From JAUNST01 sp964452285 (lineage in GTDB: Bacteria; Patescibacteriota; Microgenomatia; UBA1400; PJMF01): a DNA stretch of 26,210 nucleotides. Shown in pieces: positions 21,546 through 26,210 of the stretch. The stretch's first letter is position 1. Each line of letters starts with the position of its first letter. The position numbers and the translations under genes are program-made. Below the pieces are notes generated by a model that did no database searches, had not been told where the DNA came from, and worked only from the letters and a program-made list of their open reading frames with translations. The DNA lies in assembly GCA_964452285.1 (NCBI GenBank), contig CAYVKW010000014.1:1-26210 (forward strand), written 5' to 3'.

Positions 21546-23067
21546 AAATCAAAAATTAAGTTTGTGGCAGTTATTAGGCAGTCGCCTAATAACTGCCTTG
21601 ACGATCTTTGTCCTAGGAAAAAGTCTGGCGCCGCTGGCGTTGGCAGCGGCGCCAGAAGTAACAGTTGACGAAACTGCATATGTACTTCTGGATTATTATG
21701 GAAAAGAGAAAAACCTAACAGTAGTGAAAGCTTGCGATTTGTATGGCAATACTCAAATTCAAGATCGTGGTAATTACCAAAGTGTGACGAATATGACTAC
21801 ATTGGATGAACCAATAATCACGACAGATGGAGTGACTTGGAATTTGAAAGCAGAAGAATTGCCGCGACGCTTTTATTATCAAGTCATACCACGAGAGCAG
21901 ACTTTTAATTTGCCGTGGACTATTGACGTGAGCTATAAACTTAACGGCGTACCAATGCAAGCAGAAAAGATTGCTGGACAAGCTGGTCTATTAGAAATTG
22001 AAGTGGCAGTAACGCCTAATACTAAAGTGAGCAGTTATATGGCAGACAATTTCATTTTAACTGCTGGCATGTTGGTTGATAATGATGATAATTATAGTTT
22101 TTCGGCGCCAGGAGCGCAACTGCAAACTCTAGGCAATTATCAAGTGGCATTTTTTGTCGCGATGCCAGAGGAAGAAACAACTTTTCATTTTACGATTGGA
22201 AGTGACGATTTGGAAACTAATGGCGTAATATTAGCGATGATGCCGGCAACATTGTCACAATTGGATCAGATGAGAGAAGTGAGAGATCATAAAGAAAATA
22301 TCGAAGATGCTGGCCGAGCAATTGACCGGACTTTTGACGATATCTTTACAATCATGACGGCAATGACAGGAGGAATTGATCAGACAATTAATGGCCTGTC
22401 ACAGTTGGAGGAAACAAGAACGGTGATTGATCAGGCAAAAGAGGAAAATAAGAAAGCGACAAATTCTATGGTAAGCTCGATTAATGATTTGACGGACAAG
22501 GTAAATGAAATGGATAATTTGCAAGATGACCAGGCTTATCAAATAATTAACGAAACTTTTGGCGAAAATATATGGATGAAACGGTCAAATCAAGTGTTGG
22601 CAGTGGGTGATAGTGGAAAAGGGATGGTAAATAATATGAGTACTTTCGCGAATGCGATGAAAAAAACAGTCGATGCTAATGGCGATAATTTAAATGAAGG
22701 GACAAAGCAAACTTTGCAAGGAGTAACGACAATGATGACTAATATGTCGGCAGCGATGAGTAAGACAGCAGATCTACAAAAAAATAAGAACACCATTTCT
22801 CGGGTAACTAAAGATGAATGGAAAAGATTGGATGAAGAATTAAATATTATTAATGTCGATACGGGAGCAGAAAAAGAATCTCTGACTGGAGATGACGAAG
22901 CCGCATTAAGAAGCGTGCAGATTATTTTGCGCACACAAGAAATTAGCAAAACAAAAAATACCGAGGAAGCCAATCAAAACAAAACCTCTGATGAAGAGAC
23001 AGTAAATGATCGATTAAAAATAGTTTTTGCCAAGATCGGCGAAACCTTTTTGGCTTGGAGTCGCTAG
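21535..23067 (+). CDS. Secreted coiled-coil partner of the MMPL exporter
   Basis: 510 residues. A signal peptide (about 1-38, SRLITALTIFVLGKSLAPLA, likely cut after ALAAA) is followed by a beta-rich domain (about 40-230; VDETAYVLLDYYGKEKNLTV, TWNLKAEELPRRFYYQVIPR) and a long helical coiled coil (about 235-430; NIEDAGRAIDRTFDDIFTIM, INDLTDKVNEMDNLQDDQAY, TMMTNMSAAMSKTADLQKNK). This layout matches the exported proteins that accompany MMPL transporters with TetR regulators in Firmicutes (the X-X-X-Leu-X-X-Gly heptad group). Those often end with a membrane helix; here the end (IVFAKIGETFLAWSR) is at most a short amphipathic stretch. Role in export is inferred from the operon. Translation overlaps the exporter gene, and codons 11-21 form a strong hairpin. 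Confidence 0.85.
   Translation: MKNKNQKLSLWQLLGSRLITALTIFVLGKSLAPLALAAAPEVTVDETAYVLLDYYGKEKNLTVVKACDLYGNTQIQDRGNYQSVTNMTTLDEPIITTDGVTWNLKAEELPRRFYYQVIPREQTFNLPWTIDVSYKLNGVPMQAEKIAGQAGLLEIEVAVTPNTKVSSYMADNFILTAGMLVDNDDNYSFSAPGAQLQTLGNYQVAFFVAMPEEETTFHFTIGSDDLETNGVILAMMPATLSQLDQMREVRDHKENIEDAGRAIDRTFDDIFTIMTAMTGGIDQTINGLSQLEETRTVIDQAKEENKKATNSMVSSINDLTDKVNEMDNLQDDQAYQIINETFGENIWMKRSNQVLAVGDSGKGMVNNMSTFANAMKKTVDANGDNLNEGTKQTLQGVTTMMTNMSAAMSKTADLQKNKNTISRVTKDEWKRLDEELNIINVDTGAEKESLTGDDEAALRSVQIILRTQEISKTKNTEEANQNKTSDEETVNDRLKIVFAKIGETFLAWSR
21566..21597 (+). other. Strong hairpin inside the start of the partner gene
   Basis: GGCAGTTATTAGGC - AGTC - GCCTAATAACTGCC, a perfect 14-bp stem with four-base loop, within codons 11-21, about 30 bases after the ATG. 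It has no T run after it, so it is unlikely to be a plain terminator; it could mark differential mRNA stability or translation pausing. Confidence 0.8.
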
Positions 23068-23079
23068 ATTAAGAGCAAA

Positions 23080-23715
23080 TTAACGCGATGGCGAAGTGAT
23101 GGCAGCGTCACTAGCGTTAAGGTTGACAGTGGTAGAAACGGGAAGAAGGGTGGCTTCTTTAGTGGCGATGGCCGGCTCAATGATGACTGGTTCATCGATG
23201 ATTGGCTCAGGCTCACTCAATTGAGAAGAAACTGGACTAGGATTGGCGATATCTTCGTGAGTGGCAGTAATACGGAGATCCTCGCTGACGGTAAGATGAT
23301 AAATAACGGATTGACTCGGAACAGTATTTTGTTCCCAAGGTTGGAAATAATTAAAGGTGATATCGCTTTGTCCAGAACCGAGGGCGACGACAGTAAAAAT
23401 ATCTTGACCGCCACAACCCTCTACGTTTGCTGTCTCAGTGCAGTCTGAACGATGGCTTTTTGAAATCATAATTAAAGCGTCGCCATCAACAGTGTATTCC
23501 CAACTATAGCCAGTAGTGGGATTACTTTCCAGTGCAATCTCTAAAGTTTGTTGATCGGCAAAGCTACCGTCGCCAGCGTTGGGAATATTGACAGCGGCTT
23601 GACTTTGAGTATAGCGAAGGAAAGAATAAATGCCGATACCACCGCCAATAATAAGCAGAAGACCGACGATAATGAGCACTTTTTTAGTGGAAGTGGAGAA
23701 TTTAAATTTTTTCAT
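23080..23715 (-). CDS. Chagasin-like (MEROPS I42) protease inhibitor, membrane-anchored
   Basis: 211 residues from the ATG at 23715, fixed by TATAAT six bases upstream. A basic N-terminus is followed by one membrane helix (about 12-33, KVLIIVGLLLIIGGGIGIY). The domain at about 50-145 carries the three binding loops of the chagasin family: NPTTGYSW (65-72), GCGGQDIF (100-107, the GxG loop) and FQPWE (124-128, for RPWE). Cys92 and Cys101 could form a disulfide. The family inhibits papain-like cysteine proteases, so the protein probably protects the cell surface from such enzymes of a host, neighbour or itself. The tail from about 150 is low-complexity and Pro/Glu/Ile-rich (EPEPIIDEPVIIEPAI). 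Convergent with the MMPL operon. Confidence 0.85.
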   Translation of the reverse strand: MKKFKFSTSTKKVLIIVGLLLIIGGGIGIYSFLRYTQSQAAVNIPNAGDGSFADQQTLEIALESNPTTGYSWEYTVDGDALIMISKSHRSDCTETANVEGCGGQDIFTVVALGSGQSDITFNYFQPWEQNTVPSQSVIYHLTVSEDLRITATHEDIANPSPVSSQLSEPEPIIDEPVIIEPAIATKEATLLPVSTTVNLNASDAAITSPSR

Positions 23716-23721
23716 AGCATC

Positions 23722-23730
23722 ATTATAACA
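23722..23730 (-). promoter_or_regulatory. Extended -10 of the I42 inhibitor gene (leaderless)
   Basis: TGT-TATAAT with six bases (GATGCT) to the ATG. Confidence 0.7.
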
Positions 23731-23787
23731 TAAAAACAAAATTGTCTAGCTTCGGTGGTTTCCACTATTATAATTGATTTAAATCAG

Positions 23788-23976
23788 CTACAGATTGGTT
23801 AAGTTTAAGATTTGATCTTGATAAACGTAAATAATTTGAGTATTACCTAGATGCGTAACTATATTGTCTGCAGTGGGATAAGTGTGACCATGAATTAAGT
23901 ACTTAGGCTGCTTTTCTTCAATGTAAAGCCGAAGAGCGCGAAAGCCTTGATGAGCAAGCTTGTCTGGTCCATCGGG
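23788..23976 (-). pseudogene. C-terminal remnant of a metallophosphoesterase
   Basis: The frame downstream of tRNA-His reads AHQGFRALRLYIEEKQPKYL, then IHGHTYPTADN, THLGNTQIIYVYQDQILNL and a TAG stop at 23788. This is the end of a calcineurin-like phosphoesterase (pattern: HQGF..F...I....PKYLIHGHTH...T.II.VY). The catalytic N-terminal two thirds are missing: the sequence abuts the tRNA 3' end, and no start or promoter is available except through the tRNA itself. The second His of the GHTH signature is Tyr. It looks like the relic of a deletion or of an insertion at the tRNA. Confidence 0.65.
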
Positions 23977-24050
23977 GTAGCTGACGGGACTCGAACCCGC
24001 GACATCTGGGACCACAACCCAGCGCTCTAGCCAACTGAGCTACAGCCACC
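23977..24050 (-). tRNA. tRNA-His (anticodon GTG)
   Basis: 74 bases. The acceptor stem GTGGCTG / CAGCTAC pairs fully, with the histidine-specific extra G at -1 opposite C73. D arm GCTCAGTTGGCTAGAGC, anticodon stem-loop CTGGG-TT-GTG-GT-CCCAG, T arm CGGGTTCGAGTCCCG. CCA is not encoded. It matches hisS at 6858. Confidence 0.95.
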
Positions 24051-24070
24051 AACTTTTGTTAAGTGGGTAA

Positions 24071-24079
24071 ATTATATCA
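24071..24079 (-). promoter_or_regulatory. Extended -10 of tRNA-His
   Basis: TGA-TATAAT (TATAAT at 24076-24071), about 20 bases before the mature tRNA. Confidence 0.65.
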
Positions 24080-24094
24080 TGAAAAAATAGTAAA

Positions 24095-24124
24095 AGCGCC
24101 TTGAATGTAATCATTCAAGGCGCT
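24095..24124 (-). terminator. Terminator of the Cys-rich gene
   Basis: AGCGCCTTGAATG - ATTA - CATTCAAGGCGCT, a perfect 13-bp stem, followed on the minus strand by TTTACTATTTTTTC. It lies 16 bases past the stop of the Cys-rich gene. Confidence 0.88.
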
Positions 24125-24140
24125 GAAGAAAAGGTAAGCG

Positions 24141-24371
24141 TTAAGCGTCGGGGACGAATTTAATTTCTGGCTTTTCCCAGCCTTGTTGGATACCGCAAGA
24201 AACTACTTGACAAGCTGGACCGCATTCTCCAGGATAACAATTGGGATGACCAACGATAATCCAATGTCCTGCCGGCTGGTTTTTGTCGGTGGTGTTTTTT
24301 TTGACCACCTTGCGATTGAGCGGGCAGCAAAGAACTTCGCAGTCTTCGGCTTTGCAACACTTAGTCTTCAC
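24141..24371 (-). CDS. Small cysteine-rich protein (nine Cys)
   Basis: 76 residues, not recognised. The start is a GTG preceded by the very strong ribosome site AAAGGAGGTG about six to eight bases upstream, which makes it convincing despite its size. Cysteines are arranged as CC-x4-C-x3-CC (residues 5-15) and C-x4-C-x3-C-x4-C (about 45-59, HPNCYPGECGPACQVVSC), with two His nearby, suggesting metal binding or a disulfide-rich fold; no signal peptide, so cytoplasmic metal binding is the simpler reading. Lys-rich middle (NRKVVKKNTTDKN). It has its own strong terminator and sits between two tRNA genes. Its upstream region holds a long palindrome that may control it. Function not assignable. Confidence 0.8.
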   Translation of the reverse strand: MKTKCCKAEDCEVLCCPLNRKVVKKNTTDKNQPAGHWIIVGHPNCYPGECGPACQVVSCGIQQGWEKPEIKFVPDA

Positions 24372-24404
24372 TTTTTAACACCTCCTTTAATTGAGATGAA
24401 ACAG

Positions 24405-24445
24405 TTTTAATCATATGCTTGGCGCTAATGCCAAAATGATTAAAA
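24405..24445. repeat. Nested palindrome between tRNA-Leu and the Cys-rich gene
   Basis: Outer arms TTTTAATCAT (24405-24414) and ATGATTAAAA (24436-24445) enclose inner arms TTGGC / GCCAA. On the minus strand TATGAT (24415-24410) could be a -10 for the Cys-rich gene, which would place the palindrome over its promoter; alternatively it is the 3' processing or termination hairpin of tRNA-Leu. Confidence 0.75.
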
Positions 24446-24453
24446 TTGTCTAG

Positions 24454-24536
24454 TGCCTCGGGGGAGAGTCGAACTCCCATGACCTCGCGGTCGGCAGATT
24501 TTAAGTCTGCTGTGTCTACCATTCCACCACCGAGGC
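24454..24536 (-). tRNA. tRNA-Leu (anticodon TAA)
   Basis: 83 bases, class II. Acceptor GCCTCGG / CCGAGGC with A73, D region GTGGAATGGTAGAC, anticodon stem-loop GCAGA-CT-TAA-AA-TCTGC, long variable arm CGACC-GCGA-GGTC, T arm GGGAGTTCGACTCTCCC. CCA is not encoded. It reads UUA/UUG, the frequent leucine codons in this AT-rich window. Confidence 0.95.
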
Positions 24537-24548
24537 GAAAGATGACTT

Positions 24549-24557
24549 ATTATAGCA
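24549..24557 (-). promoter_or_regulatory. Extended -10 of tRNA-Leu
   Basis: TGTGC-TATAAT (TATAAT at 24554-24549); the predicted start is about six bases before the mature tRNA. The core TGTGCTATAATA equals that of pheS. Confidence 0.7.
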
Positions 24558-24567
24558 CAAAAGTAAG

Positions 24568-25272
24568 TTATTTTTTTCTTCTACTTGTGCGTGCTGGTTG
24601 TAGATGCGGATAAATGCGAGACAAACGAGCGTCTGGATATTGCTGATCGAGAAAACGCTGCCAAGGAGAAAGGGCGGGCTGGTGTTGGGCGCGTTCTTGC
24701 ATGCGATAAACGGCAAGTGAAGAGACGGTAAAATCAAGAGCGAGAATGAAAAGAGTGGCGGCAGTAAAAAATCTAATTGTCGCTGGAGACAAACGATGCC
24801 AAAAATGGTGAAAAAGCGGGTAAACAATTTTGATCAAAAAAAGACCGGCGGCGCCCCAGAGAAGCATAAAGGGAATAGTAGTGCGACCAGCAATATTGAA
24901 AGAAAGATAATCATAATTCCAGGATGTATAACCCCAGACAAGCTCTTGGAAGTAACTGGCGATAAATTCGTAGGCGCCGCCAAGTAAGGCGCTGACGAGA
25001 AAAATCAACCAAGTGGGTTGATTTTTGAATTGATAAAGAACGATGATCATAATGGCGGCGCCAAAACCATAAATTTGATTAAAAGCGATGTAAATAACGC
25101 CAGTGTTGCCAGACCAACTTTGATTGCGACCAAAGAAAGATAAACAGCCTTCATAAAGGTAACCAAAAAAACCGCCAAAAACAAAAATCCAAAAGATTTT
25201 GTAAAAATCTAGTCTGGTAGCGTTTCTGCCTAATAACTGTTTTTGGCGTGGAAGAATTTTTTTCTTAATCAT
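24568..25272 (-). CDS. CmpB-type putative ABC transporter permease (PF06541-like membrane protein)
   Basis: 234 residues with about five to six membrane helices between residues 25 and 195. The family signature is visible: a Tyr-Glu pair in the first helix (GGFFGYLYEGCLSFF), then NQIYGFGAAIMIIVLYQF, the second acidic helix LLGGAYEFIASYFQELVWGY, the WNYD...FNIAGRTTIPFML block and LLWGAAGLFLIKIVYPL. Members are annotated as putative ABC transporter permeases although their true role is unproven, and no ABC ATPase is nearby. The end (ARLSRIYPHLQPARTSRRKK) is a basic cytoplasmic tail. A TATAAT at 25311-25306 precedes the ATG by ~33 bases, with no clear Shine-Dalgarno. It is divergent from coaE. 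Confidence 0.82.
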   Translation of the reverse strand: MIKKKILPRQKQLLGRNATRLDFYKIFWIFVFGGFFGYLYEGCLSFFGRNQSWSGNTGVIYIAFNQIYGFGAAIMIIVLYQFKNQPTWLIFLVSALLGGAYEFIASYFQELVWGYTSWNYDYLSFNIAGRTTIPFMLLWGAAGLFLIKIVYPLFHHFWHRLSPATIRFFTAATLFILALDFTVSSLAVYRMQERAQHQPALSPWQRFLDQQYPDARLSRIYPHLQPARTSRRKK

Positions 25273-25305
25273 TTTTTATTCGCACTTGTGTGTAGTTAAA
25301 ATAGA

Positions 25306-25311
25306 ATTATA
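25306..25311 (-). promoter_or_regulatory. -10 TATAAT of the CmpB-type gene
   Basis: Perfect TATAAT 33 bases before the ATG at 25272; the message would have a leader of about 25 nt. Confidence 0.55.
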
Positions 25312-25413
25312 AAGAAAATAACGGTGGAAAAAACATCAAAAAAGTGGCGGTAAATAGGTGTTTTAACGAATTTAAAGCTGATAAATTTAGTCGTGTTTAT
25401 CGGGCTTTTGAGG

Positions 25414-25419
25414 TATAAT
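25414..25419 (+). promoter_or_regulatory. -10 TATAAT of coaE (leaderless)
   Basis: Perfect TATAAT followed by seven bases and the ATG at 25427. Confidence 0.7.
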
Positions 25420-25426
25420 AAAAATA

Positions 25427-26014
25427 ATGAAAAAAATAGCGATCACTGGGAATATGGGTAGCGGAAAAACAACGGTGGGAAATTGGCTATCGGAAGCAGG
25501 CGAAACAGTTCTGGAAATAGATAAGCTGACAGCAAAGCTGTACGAACAAGATGAAATTAGAATAATTATCCAAGACCGATTTGGTTTGACGTATTTTAAT
25601 AATGATGGAAGCGTCAAGAAAAGAAAATTGGCAGAAGTGATTTTTGCCGAGGAAGAAGAAAGAAAGTTTTTGGAGCGCGTTTTTTGGCCACGGTTAAGAC
25701 AAATGGTAGAATTGTGGTTTTACAAACAGGAATGTCGCCAAAAAACGCGCGTGTTTGTAATTGTGCCTTTGCTTTTTGAAGCTGGTTGGCAGAAAATGTT
25801 TGACGAAGTGTGGCTAGTGACAGCGCCGAGAGAAGAAATATTAATGCGTTTGCAAGTGCGGGAAAAAATTGATTACGAAGAAGCGCAAAGACGCTTGCAA
25901 ACGCAAATACCAGATGAGAAAAAATCAGCTTGGGTGCAGCAAGTACTGGAAAACAACGGTGATCAAGAAGAGTTGAAAAAACAAGTGCAGGTTTTGCTAT
26001 CACAAGATAGATAA
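25427..26014 (+). CDS. coaE: Dephospho-CoA kinase
   Basis: 195 residues, the usual length. It phosphorylates the 3'-OH of dephospho-CoA, the last step of coenzyme A synthesis, in the cytoplasm. Evidence: P-loop ITGNMGSGKTTVGNWL (about residues 6-21), ETVLEIDKLTAKLYEQ where most family members have the D(A/S)D..(A/R) block, RKLAEVIFAEEEERKFLERV, the conserved VPLLFEAGWQKMFDEVWLV (P-LLFE), and the lid RLQVREKIDYEEAQRRLQTQ, with RL..R and A..R. The CoA-binding Asp-x-Asp is only partly kept (Glu-Ile-Asp), but the overall match is good. Single-gene unit; other CoA genes are not in the window. Confidence 0.93.
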   Translation: MKKIAITGNMGSGKTTVGNWLSEAGETVLEIDKLTAKLYEQDEIRIIIQDRFGLTYFNNDGSVKKRKLAEVIFAEEEERKFLERVFWPRLRQMVELWFYKQECRQKTRVFVIVPLLFEAGWQKMFDEVWLVTAPREEILMRLQVREKIDYEEAQRRLQTQIPDEKKSAWVQQVLENNGDQEELKKQVQVLLSQDR

Positions 26015-26210
26015 AAAGTTTTATTGTGCCCAAAATCACTAGTGTTACATAAACATTCTGTGCAGGTGATAACATAGCTATTTTTATATAAAAGTGTAAG
26101 ATGCGACTGGCGAAGTTTATAATGGTGAAAGGTGAAAGTTGAAAAACATGTGAGATTTTTTGTGGAGGAAGTATACCAAATTTGATTTTCAAAAATGACA
26201 TGAAAAATGG
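26015..26210. other. Gene-free right end of window
   Basis: No gene of convincing size is seen. A TATAAT (26118-26123) and a GGAGGAAG (26164-26171) suggest a promoter and leader of a gene that begins past the window; an ATG at 26200 opens a frame to the edge but is 29 bases from the GGAGG. Confidence 0.4.

Noticed and set aside
24160..24360. Second reading frame inside the Cys-rich gene
   Set aside because: It is a shadow frame without a ribosome site; the GTG-started frame has a near-perfect one and a patterned Cys content.
1..26210. CRISPR arrays, insertion sequences, rRNA or replication origin
   Set aside because: No regularly spaced repeats, transposase, rRNA or clustered DnaA boxes were found.

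Overview
The window looks like a chromosomal segment of a small-genome bacterium, most likely a member of the Patescibacteria (Candidate Phyla Radiation). The reasons are three paralogous type IV pilins that end in a Cys-aromatic-Phe-Cys...NQQ tail, a very large Ser/Thr-rich adhesin with glycine-rich and FISUMP domains, low GC, tight packing and translation genes scattered singly among accessory genes. This placement is an inference from gene style; no rRNA is present. TAA, TAG and TGA all serve as stops in normal places, so the code appears standard (no UGA=Gly recoding).

Layout. 1-3305 (+): a large surface protein, cut by the left window edge and interrupted by one in-frame TAA in its glycine-rich domain. 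3353-4723 (-): a membrane-anchored coiled-coil protein with a lytic-transglycosylase-like end. 4894-6813 (+): three tandem pilins, each with its own promoter, the first two closed by strong hairpin terminators. 6858-8171 (+): hisS. 8186-12418 (-): gatC-gatA-gatB with a small hypothetical gene behind, preceded by a membrane-anchored FKBP gene. 12480-17227 (+): AEC transporter, pheS, a sufS-type cysteine desulfurase, a MazG-GNAT fusion and a DUF488 gene. 17230-18640: two convergent genes (a hypothetical and an adenylate-kinase-like protein) that share a 14-base promoter core and use strong Shine-Dalgarno sites, unlike most neighbours. 18649-23067: a TetR repressor divergent from an MMPL exporter and its secreted coiled-coil partner, with a palindromic operator over both promoters. 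23080-25272 (-): a chagasin-like (I42) protease inhibitor, a decapitated phosphoesterase remnant at the 3' end of tRNA-His, a nine-cysteine mini-protein, tRNA-Leu and a CmpB-type membrane protein. 25427-26014 (+): coaE.

Transcription signals are unusually legible. About fifteen transcription units carry a perfect TATAAT, often as an extended TGn-TATAAT. In at least seven protein genes the start codon lies only 6-7 bases after the hexamer, so the mRNAs should be leaderless. A minority (two pilins, the hypothetical/kinase pair, the Cys-rich gene) instead have longer leaders with good Shine-Dalgarno sites. The most noteworthy items are this two-mode translation architecture, the nonsense-split adhesin, the ~200-nt structured leader of the kinase-like gene, the palindromic region before the Cys-rich gene, and the TetR/MMPL export cassette.
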